Shown here: one piece after another, positions 16,247 through 25,146 of the stretch
How positions within the stretch are numbered: position 1 is the stretch's first letter
Layout of the letters: each line of letters starts with the position of its first letter
Origin: SAR116 cluster bacterium AG-426-I14
Lineage (GTDB): Bacteria; Pseudomonadota; Alphaproteobacteria; Puniceispirillales; Marisalimonadaceae
Length of the DNA stretch: 64,000 nt
Direction of reading: 5' to 3'
NCBI GenBank assembly: GCA_003210055.1
Contig: QCNS01000009.1
Coordinates: 1-64,000 of the forward strand
Translations under genes and position numbers: made by a program
Notes under the pieces: generated by a model
The model's database searches: none
What the model saw: only the letters and a program-made list of their open reading frames with translations
What the model was told of the DNA's origin: nothing

Positions 16247-17293
16247 CTAAAATTTGTTAACATTTTTAATTTTATTTAAATCATTAGTAAGTAAAAATTC
16301 TTTTGCTAATTCCTTTCCAAATATTCTATTTCCAATGTTACTCCAATGACCACCATCTTTATGCATTACAGCAAGTTTATTTTCTTTTTTTATTTCTTGA
16401 ATTTTGTATGGTGGCTTTAACAAAGGAATAAATTTAGAATTTTCTACTAAGAAATTCCAATTTTTTATTTTTTCAGGAGGATTACAATTAGTTATATAAG
16501 AAGGAATATTTTTAAATAATTTTTTAATTTTAACAAGAATTTCAAGAGTTAATTTAACGCTTTCATGATTAGGGTTATTTATTTTATTAAGATTTTTCTC
16601 ATATTTTTTGTAATCAATTGAACTTATAAAATATTTTTCTAAAATGGCATAAGTAATATTAAATATTCGCGAAGACATTATTATGTCTGAATTAAAAATA
16701 AATGAAAAAGGGTGGCTAACTCTATAATTTTTTAAGCTTTTATCATAATAAGGTCGTCTAATAAAAGTAATAAAACCAATACTATCTATTTCAATTGGCC
16801 AATAATTATTTATATAATCATTTTCACAAAATTGAAGTATCAAAACATCTGGATTAAAATAATTTTTAATTTCCTTTGCTATCAAATATTCTTGAAACGA
16901 ACTATAACCTCCAGATCCAGATGCCCAAACTTGCATTTTAAGTTTAGAACTGTTGTAAACCTCATCTGCAAATATAGAAAACCACATTTCAGTATTACTT
17001 GCAAAGGCTCCGCCAGTAAATGAATCACCCAATACTAAAACTTTTAAGTCAGGATTTTTATATTTTAAATTAGTCCTTACACCAAATTCATTGGTTCTAA
17101 AATTTACTTCATATTTATTGTTAAAAGAATCTGTTTGTGTAACATTTCTAACAAAATTCTTTTTTAATTTCCATCCAACAATTTTATCAGGTGAATCTGC
17201 AGCGGGCATATAAATTTGTAAAAATATTTCTATTAAAAAGAGAAAAAAAATTCCAAAACCGAGCATATAAAAAAAGTTATACAAATGTTTCAT
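16247..17293 (-). CDS. Membrane-anchored SGNH/GDSL-type hydrolase-like protein
   Basis: A 348-residue protein with an N-terminal membrane anchor (residues about 5-27) and a periplasmic SGNH domain. Block I is LVLGDSFTGGA with Ser91 as nucleophile, block II is the Gly in SGSGGYSSFQE, block III is the Asn in QFCENDYINN, and block V is the Asp/His pair in KDGGHWSNIGN. The arrangement resembles glycan O-acetyl-transferring or de-esterifying SGNH proteins found in polysaccharide clusters. Its position beside the polymerase fusion supports O-acyl modification of a surface glycan, by inference. The 270 bases upstream are AT-rich with no clear gene. Confidence 0.75.
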   Translation of the reverse strand: MKHLYNFFYMLGFGIFFLFLIEIFLQIYMPAADSPDKIVGWKLKKNFVRNVTQTDSFNNKYEVNFRTNEFGVRTNLKYKNPDLKVLVLGDSFTGGAFASNTEMWFSIFADEVYNSSKLKMQVWASGSGGYSSFQEYLIAKEIKNYFNPDVLILQFCENDYINNYWPIEIDSIGFITFIRRPYYDKSLKNYRVSHPFSFIFNSDIIMSSRIFNITYAILEKYFISSIDYKKYEKNLNKINNPNHESVKLTLEILVKIKKLFKNIPSYITNCNPPEKIKNWNFLVENSKFIPLLKPPYKIQEIKKENKLAVMHKDGGHWSNIGNRIFGKELAKEFLLTNDLNKIKNVNKF

Positions 17294-17563
17294 AAAATGA
17301 AATATCCATTTTTTTTAGGTTTCACTCAACAAAGATATTTAGGTTAATAAAAACATTAAAGATGAAAGTTATACAAACTAATTTTAAAATATAATAACCA
17401 TAAACAAAAATTATATTAATAGAAGTAAAATAATTCAAATAATTAAATCATGAATAATAATAATATTTTTATATTTATAAAAAAAACATAAATATTTTTT
17501 TGTAAAACTAAATTCAAAAAACAAGCTGTAAAAAATCAATTATGTAAAAGTAATAAATTTAGT

Positions 17564-18307
17564 TTAAAGATTTTTAAACAATAATGAAATTCCTATGATA
17601 ATTAATATGATCAAAATAGAATTTTTAAATAATTCATTTGATAGATATTTTCTTATTTTTGTACCAAAATATTGACCTAATACAGTTGGTAAAACAAGAA
17701 GTAGACTTATAAACAGATCATCTAAAGTGCCAATACCATGATAAATTAGAGAGCTATATAAAGTAAAACCTCCAATGAAGTAAAAAGTAGATATAATTCT
17801 TACAAAATATTCTTTTTCTAAGTCTATTGAAATTAAATACGCTAAAATTGGTGGTCCGAAGAATGTAGAAAGTCCGCCTAATATACCTGAAAAGAAACCT
17901 AAAATAATTGTAAAATTTCTTTCATATTTAATATTAACATTTCTAAATTTTAAACCAAATAAGTTTATAACTGCTGCTGCAATAATTGAAATAGCTATGA
18001 TTATAGATACTACATTTAATTCAATTTCTAATATTAATCTACCTCCAATAATCAAACCTATTAATAGACTTAATAACATTGGAACAAATCTATAGCTTCC
18101 AATTCCTTGATGAACTTTCATTTGTAAAAAATTAGAACATAATATAGGAAAACATAATAAAATCATTGCTGTGGTTGGAGGTAAAAAAAAAGCTATTATA
18201 GGTACAGAAACCATTGGAAGTCCTACTCCTAGAGTGCCTTTTACTAACCCACCAACAAAAATTGTTAATACAATAAAAATAAAGATATTCAAATCTAGAT
18301 ACATCAT
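17564..18307 (-). CDS. TauE/SafE-family anion exporter (sulfite exporter-like)
   Basis: A 247-residue inner-membrane protein with about eight helices in two repeated halves. The opening GGLVKGTLGVGLPMVSVPI and the second-half FFSGILGGLSTFFGPPILAYL are the paired glycine-rich motifs of the TauE/SafE family, which exports sulfite, sulfoacetate or other small organosulfur anions. Two ATGs are adjacent at 18307 and 18304. It stands alone on the minus strand and is divergent from a nitroreductase gene 66 bases away. The substrate cannot be read from the sequence. Confidence 0.88.
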   Translation of the reverse strand: MMYLDLNIFIFIVLTIFVGGLVKGTLGVGLPMVSVPIIAFFLPPTTAMILLCFPILCSNFLQMKVHQGIGSYRFVPMLLSLLIGLIIGGRLILEIELNVVSIIIAISIIAAAVINLFGLKFRNVNIKYERNFTIILGFFSGILGGLSTFFGPPILAYLISIDLEKEYFVRIISTFYFIGGFTLYSSLIYHGIGTLDDLFISLLLVLPTVLGQYFGTKIRKYLSNELFKNSILIILIIIGISLLFKNL

Positions 18308-18373
18308 AAATTGATTTTTTATTTAGATTACTTTTATTATATGTAAAGTTAAAATTTAAATTTGGATGTTAAA

Positions 18374-18943
18374 ATGAATAAAATAATTGAATTTTTAAAA
18401 ATCAGACGCTCAACAACTGCCAAATCAATGTCAGAAGGTTTAGTTGAAGAAAATGATTTAATTGATATAATAAATTGTGGCATAAGGGTTCCGGACCATG
18501 GTGCCTTAAATCCATGGAAAATTGTTATTATTAGAGGTGAAAAAAGAGAACAGTTGGGTTTAAAAATTCTGAAAAAAGAATTTAAAAAAAATAAAGTCAA
18601 CGCCACTGAAGATGAAATAAATTATGAAAAAAATAGATTTTTGCGTGCATCAGTAATAATTGCTGTAATTTCATCGCCGGTTTATCATCCAAAAATTCCA
18701 AAATGGGAAATGTATTTATCAGCTGGTGCATTATGTCAAAACATTATTATCGCAGCTCAATCGTTAAACTATGCAGCACAATGGGTAACTGAATGGTACT
18801 CTTACAATGAAAAAATGTTAATTGCACTTGGAGGAAACCCACCTAATGATAAAATAGCTGGATTCATTTATATTGGAAAAAAGGTCAAAGAACCAGTTGA
18901 AAGAAGAAGGCCCTTGTTGAACAAAATTGCTAAATTTAACTAA
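18374..18943 (+). CDS. Nitroreductase-family flavoprotein (YdjA-like)
   Basis: A 189-residue FMN-dependent NAD(P)H oxidoreductase. The N-terminal IEFLKIRRSTTAKSM is the FMN phosphate-binding RRS motif, and CGIRVPDHGALNPWKIVIIRG matches the YdjA subgroup (R-x-PDHG-x-x-PW). AAQWVTEWYSYNE and GFIYIGKKVKEPVERRRP close the fold. An in-frame TTG at 18362 exists, but the ATG at 18374 is preceded by GGATGTT and is preferred. It converges on the threonine dehydratase gene with only 3 bases between stops. Physiological substrate unknown. Confidence 0.87.
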   Translation: MNKIIEFLKIRRSTTAKSMSEGLVEENDLIDIINCGIRVPDHGALNPWKIVIIRGEKREQLGLKILKKEFKKNKVNATEDEINYEKNRFLRASVIIAVISSPVYHPKIPKWEMYLSAGALCQNIIIAAQSLNYAAQWVTEWYSYNEKMLIALGGNPPNDKIAGFIYIGKKVKEPVERRRPLLNKIAKFN

Positions 18944-18946
18944 TTA

Positions 18947-19918
18947 TTAAATAGATAAACTTTTTTGGAAAACTTCATTATCAACATTTCCACCAGATGC
19001 AACAATTAGTACATTTTTATTTTTAATATCTACTTTTTTGAACAGTGCAGCAGCTAAGGCAACTGCTCCACCTGGCTCAAGTACAATTTTAAAATATTTG
19101 AATGCTAATTTTATTGCATACATAACCTCTTCGTCACTTACCTGTAATCCACCAGTTAAATTTTTTTTATTTATTTTAAATGTTATTTTACCTGGTTTTG
19201 GTGCCAAAAGTGCATCACAAATAGATTTTTTTGTGATATCTATTTCTACAATTTCTTTTTTTTCTAATGATAATTTTGTATCATTAAATTCATTAGGTTC
19301 CACTGAATAAATTGGCATATCTGGGAATTCTGATAATAGTGCTGTGCTTACACCTGCAATTAAACCACCTCCACCACAACAACACAAGGCCATGTCTGGA
19401 GTGACTTTAAGTTCATTACATTGAATAACCATTTCATAACCAACAGTACCTTGTCCATTAATTACCTTATAGTCATCATATGGTGGAATGATAACAGCAT
19501 TTTCTTGATTAGCTATTTTAACGCCCAGTTCTTCTCTTGATTCTTTATATCTATTGTATGTAACTATTTTAGCCCCCCATGATTTTGTTCCATCTAACTT
19601 TGCTTTTGGAGAGTCCTCAGGCATAATAATTATGGCTTTTCTGTTCGTTAAATAAGCTGCTGAGGCAATTGCCTGAGCGTGGTTACCACTTGACCAAGCT
19701 AACACTGTTTTTTCACTAGAATCTAATTGAAGTATTGCATTCATTGCACCTCTAAATTTGAATGCACCAATTTTTTGTAAGTTTTCTGCTTTAATAAAAA
19801 TGTTAGTATTAAATTCTTTGTTAAATATTATAGAACTCAATAGTGGTGTTAATAAAGAATATTTTTTAATTCTTAAATACGCTTTAGTTATTTCTTCAAT
19901 ATTAACTTTTTGTTTCAT
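18947..19918 (-). CDS. PLP-dependent threonine/serine dehydratase
   Basis: A 323-residue fold-type II PLP enzyme that deaminates L-threonine to 2-oxobutyrate or serine to pyruvate. The Schiff-base lysine is Lys54 in KIGAFKFRGAMNA; the substrate loop is WSSGNHAQAIA and the phosphate-binding glycine loop is CCGGGGLIAGVS. There is no C-terminal regulatory ACT domain, so it matches the short catabolic or serine-racemase-like subgroup rather than biosynthetic IlvA. It is divergent from dapA with a 79-base gap. Threonine versus serine specificity is open. Confidence 0.88.
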   Translation of the reverse strand: MKQKVNIEEITKAYLRIKKYSLLTPLLSSIIFNKEFNTNIFIKAENLQKIGAFKFRGAMNAILQLDSSEKTVLAWSSGNHAQAIASAAYLTNRKAIIIMPEDSPKAKLDGTKSWGAKIVTYNRYKESREELGVKIANQENAVIIPPYDDYKVINGQGTVGYEMVIQCNELKVTPDMALCCCGGGGLIAGVSTALLSEFPDMPIYSVEPNEFNDTKLSLEKKEIVEIDITKKSICDALLAPKPGKITFKINKKNLTGGLQVSDEEVMYAIKLAFKYFKIVLEPGGAVALAAALFKKVDIKNKNVLIVASGGNVDNEVFQKSLSI

Positions 19919-19928
19919 AATAAAATAA

Positions 19929-19956
19929 TTGATAATTTTAAAATGATACCTAGAAT
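19929..19956 (+). promoter_or_regulatory. Predicted sigma70 promoter of dapA-smpB
   Basis: TTGATA (19929-19934) and TAGAAT (19951-19956) are 16 bases apart, each matching 5 of 6 consensus bases. The expected start near 19963 gives a leader of about 35 bases with a GAGG Shine-Dalgarno (19990-19993) ahead of the dapA ATG at 19998. Confidence 0.4.
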
Positions 19957-19997
19957 ATAAATTGTTTCAATTTTAAATTAAAATTTTTGAGGTTTAA

Positions 19998-20873
19998 ATG
20001 TTATTTTCAGGTTCTTATACAGCTCTTTTAACTCCATTCTCAAATGGAAAGGTTGATTATGATTCATATAAAAAACTAATTGAACATCAAATAACTAATG
20101 GAACTCACGGATTGGTCCCAGTTGGAACAACTGGTGAGTCACCAACTTTAACTCATGAAGAACATAAAAAAGTTATTGAAGTTTGTATTGAACAAGTAAA
20201 TGGTAGAGTTCCAATAATAGCTGGAGCAGGTTCTAATTCTACGGTAGAAGCTATAGATTTTCTAAAACATGCGTGTAGTGCTGGAGCAGATGGACTTCTT
20301 GTGGTTACTCCTTATTATAATAAACCAACTCAGGCTGGACTAAAAGCTCATTACTTGGCATTAGCTGAAAAAAGTTCAAAACCGATAATAATTTATGATA
20401 TTCCTGGAAGGTCTGTAATTGGTATGACTGATGAAACAATGTTAGAATTATCAAAACACGATTTAATCTCAGGAATTAAAGATGCTACAGCTGATCTTGG
20501 ACGACCTACAAGACTTTTAAACTTAATTGGAGAAGATTTTATTCAATTATCCGGTGAAGATGGTACTGCCCTTCCATACTTGGCAGCTGGAGGACATGGA
20601 TGTATATCAGTAACAGCAAATATTGCACCAAATTTATTATCTCGAATGCATAATGCTTGGAAACAGGGTGATATTGAAAACTGCCTTAATATAAATAAAA
20701 AGTTAATGCCTCTTCATGATGCTTTGTTTTGTGAAACTAGTCCTGGTCCTCTAAAATATGCCGCCTCTTTACTTGGCTTATGTAGTGACGAAACTAGGTT
20801 ACCAATAGTTGAAATCTATCCAGAAAGTAAAGAAAAAGTTCAATCAGCTCTTAAAATTGCAGAATTAATTTAA
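19998..20873 (+). CDS. dapA: 4-hydroxy-tetrahydrodipicolinate synthase
   Basis: Condenses pyruvate with aspartate semialdehyde, the first committed step of lysine and meso-diaminopimelate synthesis. The 291 residues match the family length. Schiff-base Lys161 lies in SGIKDATADL, Tyr133 in IIYDIPGRS, the proton-relay Thr44/Thr45 in VGTTGES, and VVTPYYNKP includes the relay Tyr107. It is followed by smpB after 24 bases, an order common in Alphaproteobacteria. This is a confident assignment. Confidence 0.96.
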   Translation: MLFSGSYTALLTPFSNGKVDYDSYKKLIEHQITNGTHGLVPVGTTGESPTLTHEEHKKVIEVCIEQVNGRVPIIAGAGSNSTVEAIDFLKHACSAGADGLLVVTPYYNKPTQAGLKAHYLALAEKSSKPIIIYDIPGRSVIGMTDETMLELSKHDLISGIKDATADLGRPTRLLNLIGEDFIQLSGEDGTALPYLAAGGHGCISVTANIAPNLLSRMHNAWKQGDIENCLNINKKLMPLHDALFCETSPGPLKYAASLLGLCSDETRLPIVEIYPESKEKVQSALKIAELI

Positions 20874-20897
20874 AAAAGTACTGAGTTTTCTTTTATC

Positions 20898-21347
20898 ATG
20901 AAAAATAAAATTTCTGAAAACAGGAAGGCCAGATTTGATTACAACATAATAGATACCCTAGAGGCGGGTATCATTTTACTTGGTAGTGAAGTGAAAAGTC
21001 TTAGAATGGGGAAGGCAAGTATTAAAGAAGCATATGCAAGTGCAGAGAAAGGAGAACTTTTTCTTATAAACTTTAACATTCCAACCTATTCTATGGCCGC
21101 TAAAGGGCAAAGTCATGAACCCAAAAGATTAAGAAAACTGTTAGTTCATAATAAGGAAAAAAATAAAATCCATGGATTAATTAAAAGAGAAGGCTACACA
21201 ATTGTTCCTCTGAGTTGTTATTTTAATCAAAAAGGGTTCGTAAAAGTTCTTTTAGGGTTGGCAAGAGGTAAAAAGCAAGTTGATAAGCGTCAAGCAATTA
21301 AACAAAGAGATTGGAATATAGCTAAACAAAGACTTCTTAAAAGTTAA
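20898..21347 (+). CDS. smpB: SsrA-binding protein SmpB
   Basis: RNA-binding partner of tmRNA in trans-translation, which rescues stalled ribosomes. The 149 residues show the family core: ENRKARFDYNIIDTLEAGI, LGSEVKSLR, SIKEAYAS and the basic tail GLARGKKQVDKRQAIKQRDW. Downstream of dapA in the same orientation. Its 3' end overlaps the convergent uracil-DNA glycosylase gene by 11 bases. No tmRNA gene was seen in this window. Confidence 0.95.
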   Translation: MKNKISENRKARFDYNIIDTLEAGIILLGSEVKSLRMGKASIKEAYASAEKGELFLINFNIPTYSMAAKGQSHEPKRLRKLLVHNKEKNKIHGLIKREGYTIVPLSCYFNQKGFVKVLLGLARGKKQVDKRQAIKQRDWNIAKQRLLKS

Positions 21348-21963
21348 CTAATTCTTTGTCCAATTTGAAGAATACTTTTTCAAACTCAATCAGAGATAAT
21401 CTTTTAGTGGAAATATTGTATTTGGAACAATGATATGAATTTAACATTTTAGTGGTTTTGTCTAGTTGGTGAACAAATAAATGTTTAAATTTGAAATCAG
21501 AATTTTTCTTTTTAAAGACCCTCAAAACTGATTGATGAGCTATTAAACCTAAGGTTAATATTATTTTTAAGTTTTTCATTCCTTTAACTTCAGAAGAAAG
21601 AAACTTATTACAATTTTTTAACTCTTCTAAGTTAGGTTTGTTTTGGGGAGGCAAACATTTAACAGCATTTGTGATTCTAAACTTCATATTTTCATTAAAG
21701 CGTTCATTTTTTTTTAAATATTTAATTTTTTTTAAATTACTCATGATCATTTTACTCGAATAATCCCCGGTAAAAGGAATACCTGTTCTGTTTGCGCCCT
21801 TTAATCCAGGTGCAAGACCAACGATTAATAATTGACTTTCTATAGAACCTATTCCTCTAACAGGGTTATTAAAAAAATGAGGAAATTTTTTACGTTGTAC
21901 TTTTATATATGAATTTAATCTGTTACAAATATTACAGTTTATTTTTGGCTCTAAAATTTTCAT
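21337..21963 (-). CDS. Uracil-DNA glycosylase, family 5 (UDGb)-like, iron-sulfur
   Basis: A 208-residue DNA repair enzyme that excises uracil or other deaminated bases. Motif 1 reads VGLAPGLKGANRTGIPFTGD, closest to family 5 UDGs, which carry Ala rather than Asp/Asn here. Motif 2 is LNSYHCSKYNIST, the histidine loop. An N-terminal CNICNRL plus later cysteines (AVKCLPP and SYHCS) fits the 4Fe-4S cluster of families 4 and 5. It is convergent with smpB and its start is 21 bases from the divergent folK. Family 4 is the alternative. Confidence 0.85.
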   Translation of the reverse strand: MKILEPKINCNICNRLNSYIKVQRKKFPHFFNNPVRGIGSIESQLLIVGLAPGLKGANRTGIPFTGDYSSKMIMSNLKKIKYLKKNERFNENMKFRITNAVKCLPPQNKPNLEELKNCNKFLSSEVKGMKNLKIILTLGLIAHQSVLRVFKKKNSDFKFKHLFVHQLDKTTKMLNSYHCSKYNISTKRLSLIEFEKVFFKLDKELVNF

Positions 21964-21984
21964 TTCTAGATAGTAAAATGTTTA

Positions 21985-22482
21985 ATGAAAGTTAACAAAT
22001 TAATTCTTGCAATTGGTGCAAATATAAAAAATCCCCAAGGACTAAATCCCATCGAAACATGTGAAAGTGCAATAAGTGAATTGACCAAATTTTCTATTAA
22101 AATTTTAAAGATTTCAAGTTGGTATTTGTCTGAACCAATTCCTAAGACTAATGACCCTAATTATTATAATTCTGTAATTCAATGTTCAACTTATCACGAT
22201 GAAAAAAAAGTTTTGAAAATCTTAAAATTTATTGAAAAAAAACTAGGAAGAATTAAAAAAAAAAGAAATTATTCAAGATGTATTGATCTTGATATAATTG
22301 ATTTCAATAAAAGGGTTAAAAAGAGTTTAATTTTAACAATACCACATCCGAGAATGCATGAAAGAAAATTTGTTTTGTTGCCAATTCATGAAATTAATCC
22401 AGTATGGTTACACCCTCTTTTAAAAAAAAGTGTCAAACATTTACTTAAAAAAAATAATTATCAAGATATTTTGAAAATTTAG
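21985..22482 (+). CDS. folK: 2-amino-4-hydroxy-6-hydroxymethyldihydropteridine pyrophosphokinase
   Basis: Transfers pyrophosphate from ATP to the pterin alcohol in folate synthesis. The 165 residues include the N-terminal LILAIGANIKNPQGL, SWYLSEPIPKTNDPNYYNSV, the KKLGRIKKKRNYSRCIDLDII signature (E/K-R-x-x-R-W-x-x-R-x-x-D-x-D type, with a Tyr-Ser variation) and PHPRMHERKFVLLPIHEI. Divergent from the UDG gene and 61 bases ahead of rpoZ. In many Alphaproteobacteria folK also sits near rpoZ and rsh, which agrees with the assignment. Confidence 0.92.
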   Translation: MKVNKLILAIGANIKNPQGLNPIETCESAISELTKFSIKILKISSWYLSEPIPKTNDPNYYNSVIQCSTYHDEKKVLKILKFIEKKLGRIKKKRNYSRCIDLDIIDFNKRVKKSLILTIPHPRMHERKFVLLPIHEINPVWLHPLLKKSVKHLLKKNNYQDILKI

Positions 22483-22543
22483 TGAAAAATATATTGATTT
22501 TACAAAAAAGTAATATTACAAAGCGTAAAAGGATATATTAATT

Positions 22544-22945
22544 ATGGCAAGAGTTACTGTTGAAGACTGTATAGAAAAAATTCCTAATAGATTTGAATTG
22601 ATAATTTCAGCATCACAAAGAGCTAGAGAAATATCTAGTGGTGTTCCCATAGAAGTTGAAAAAGATAATGACAAAAATCCTGTTATAGCTCTAAGAGAGA
22701 TAGCAGATGGTGCCATGGTAAAAACAGATTTAGAGGAAAGATTTATTAGAAGTCTTCAAAAAGTTAATTTTACCCAAAGCAATGAAGATGAAGATATTTC
22801 AGTTGAAGAAGAGTTTGCTGCTTATATAAAAGAAAATTCATCGATTGAAGAAGATACACAAGTGTCTCAAAATTTAGTTGGCAATAAAGCTGAAGATGAA
22901 GTTTTTGAAGATGTATCTGATGAAGTGGTAAGAAACGAAGAATAA
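22544..22945 (+). CDS. rpoZ: RNA polymerase omega subunit
   Basis: Small subunit that helps assemble RNA polymerase and, with beta-prime, can bind ppGpp. The core [31 protein letters not shown] and [15 protein letters not shown] is canonical. After residue ~75 there is a roughly 55-residue acidic tail, giving 133 residues in total; extended acidic tails occur in other alphaproteobacterial omegas. A GGAT Shine-Dalgarno lies ahead of the ATG. The (p)ppGpp enzyme gene follows, so both partners of the stringent response are adjacent. Confidence 0.95.
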   Translation: MARVTVEDCIEKIPNRFELIISASQRAREISSGVPIEVEKDNDKNPVIALREIADGAMVKTDLEERFIRSLQKVNFTQSNEDEDISVEEEFAAYIKENSSIEEDTQVSQNLVGNKAEDEVFEDVSDEVVRNEE

Positions 22946-23020
22946 ATTTTTAAAATTTACTATTAAACTTTCCTATTAATTTGTTTATATTCAAAATTAT
23001 TATATAGTTTTGAAATCATT

Positions 23021-25138
23021 ATGTTAAATCAAAATAGATTATTTTCTAGATTAGCTAAATACGATAGATCGGTTAACGAAGAAAAAATTAAATTTGCTTA
23101 TAAATTTGCAAAGACCAATCATTATGGTCAATATAGAGAAACTGGTGAAGATTACTTTACTCATCCATTGGCTGTATCTGAAATTTTATTAGAGATGAAA
23201 TTGGACTCCTCAACAATTATCACTGCTTTATTACATGATGTGGTTGAAGATAGTAAAGTAACACTTGATGATATTGATAAAAGTTTTGGTAAAGAAATTA
23301 GAAAATTAGTTGATGGGGTTACAAAACTATCAAAAATTGAACTCAAAACAGGATTAGCTCAAGCAGAAAATTTTAGAAAATTATTAATTTCTTCATCAGA
23401 TGACGTAAGAGTTCTTCTAGTTAAATTAGCTGACAGATTACACAATATTAGAACTATTGATGGAATAAGAGATAAAAATAAGAAGCAAAAAATTTGTAAA
23501 GAAACCCTAGAAATATATGCGCCTCTAGCTGAAAGGTTAGGAATTGTAAGTTTTCAAAATGAATTAGAAGATAGGTGCTTTCAAGTAATTAACCCAGAGA
23601 CTAGAGAATCTATATCCAGAAGGTTGGAATTAATTTATTCTGAGGATAGTTCAAATATACCTTATATTAAAAAAGAATTACAAACAATTCTTGCCAAAAA
23701 TAATATTGAGTCAGAAATTTCTGGAAGAAAAAAATCTTGTTACTCTATCTGGAAAAAAATGCAACTTAAGAAAGTTGGAATGGATGATTTATCAGATATT
23801 ATGGCATTTCGAATTATAGTCAATAATGTCAATGATTGTTATAAAAGTCTGAGTTTACTTCATCAAAATTATACTGCCATAATGGGAAGATTCAAAGATT
23901 ATATATCTGCTCCAAAAAGAAATCGATACCAGTCACTACATACAGCTTTAATAGGTCCAAAAAAAAGAAAAATCGAATTGCAAATAAGAACTGAGGAAAT
24001 GAATGAATTTGCTCTAAACGGAATTGCAGCTCACTGGATGCATAAAAATAGAACAAAATATAAAGAAGGTATTAGATACAAGTGGGTTAGAGAGCTTCTT
24101 CAAATTATTGAAGACTCTTCGAGTCCTGAAGAGTTTTTAGAGTACACAAAGTTAGAAATGTATAATGATCAAGTATTTTGTTTTACCCCAAAAGGTAACC
24201 TTATAAATTTACCAAGGGGTGCTTCAGCAATTGATTTTGCATACGCAGTTCACTCAGAAGTAGGTAATTTAGCCGTAGGAGCAAAGATTAATAATAAAGT
24301 CAGGCAATTATCATCGGTTCTTAAAAATGGGGATCAAGTTGAAATTTTAACATCCTCAAGAGGTTTCCCAGATCCGATATGGTTAGAAAATTGTGTAACT
24401 GGAAAATCAAAAGCTAGCATTAGAAGGTTCATCAGGAAACGAGAAATAGAAGAATTTAATCAACTAGGAATCTCTCTTTTAAAAAAAGAGTTTAGACAGC
24501 AAAATAAAAAATTAAATGTTAAAAGTTTAAGAAAAGCTATTGATGAGTTCGGGTTGATTGATGTGGATGAATTATTAGTTGAAATTGGTAAGGGTAATAT
24601 TATAACAAAAGACATTTATAGCATTTTATATCCAAGCAAAAATAAATCTGTTTCAATAAAAAAGCAAAAGTTTGATATAAATAATAAAAATAAAGATATG
24701 AAAATAAAGGGTGTTGTTCCTGGAATGTCACTTCACTACGCTCATTGTTGTAATCCTTTACCTGGAGAAAGAATTGTTGGAATTGTTACAACAGGAAAAG
24801 GAATAACTGTTCACGCAATAGATTGTTTTTCATTAGAAAAGTTTCATGATGTTCCAGAAAGGTGGTTAGAAATTTCATGGGAACGAGAAGACTATATTTC
24901 TCATAAAGGTAAATTATCTACTGTTTTGTCTAATGAACCAGGTAGTCTAGCTGACGTAACTAGGATAATAAGTTCTATAAAAGGAAATATTTCAAATATT
25001 CAAGTAATAAAAAGAGACTTAAATTTTTACAAATTTTTTATAGATCTAGAAGTAAAAAATATTTCACATTTAAATGAAATTATAGCCGCCCTGAGATTAT
25101 CTCCATTTGTAGAGAGTGTTGAAAGAGAGAGGATATAA
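23021..25138 (+). CDS. rsh: Bifunctional (p)ppGpp synthetase/hydrolase (Rsh)
   Basis: Makes and degrades the stringent-response alarmone. Of the 705 residues, the N-terminal HD hydrolase domain has the catalytic His72-Asp73 in ALLHDVVEDS; the synthetase domain has GRFKDYISAPKRNRYQSLHT, whose RFKD (R-x-K-D) motif marks bifunctional Rsh proteins rather than synthetase-only RelA; a TGS domain (FCFTPKGNLINLPRGA, about residues 385-445) and a C-terminal ACT domain (STVLSNEPGSLADVTRI) follow. Single Rsh enzymes are the alphaproteobacterial norm. It lies 75 bases after rpoZ and heads the DUF2062-pdxJ run. Confidence 0.95.
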   Translation: MLNQNRLFSRLAKYDRSVNEEKIKFAYKFAKTNHYGQYRETGEDYFTHPLAVSEILLEMKLDSSTIITALLHDVVEDSKVTLDDIDKSFGKEIRKLVDGVTKLSKIELKTGLAQAENFRKLLISSSDDVRVLLVKLADRLHNIRTIDGIRDKNKKQKICKETLEIYAPLAERLGIVSFQNELEDRCFQVINPETRESISRRLELIYSEDSSNIPYIKKELQTILAKNNIESEISGRKKSCYSIWKKMQLKKVGMDDLSDIMAFRIIVNNVNDCYKSLSLLHQNYTAIMGRFKDYISAPKRNRYQSLHTALIGPKKRKIELQIRTEEMNEFALNGIAAHWMHKNRTKYKEGIRYKWVRELLQIIEDSSSPEEFLEYTKLEMYNDQVFCFTPKGNLINLPRGASAIDFAYAVHSEVGNLAVGAKINNKVRQLSSVLKNGDQVEILTSSRGFPDPIWLENCVTGKSKASIRRFIRKREIEEFNQLGISLLKKEFRQQNKKLNVKSLRKAIDEFGLIDVDELLVEIGKGNIITKDIYSILYPSKNKSVSIKKQKFDINNKNKDMKIKGVVPGMSLHYAHCCNPLPGERIVGIVTTGKGITVHAIDCFSLEKFHDVPERWLEISWEREDYISHKGKLSTVLSNEPGSLADVTRIISSIKGNISNIQVIKRDLNFYKFFIDLEVKNISHLNEIIAALRLSPFVESVERERI

Positions 25139-25146
25139 TCTGAATT

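Noticed and set aside
17294-17563. Possible gene or regulatory RNA between the SGNH and TauE genes
   Set aside because: About 79% or more A/T by eye with many stops in all frames and no stable inverted repeat; nothing supportable.
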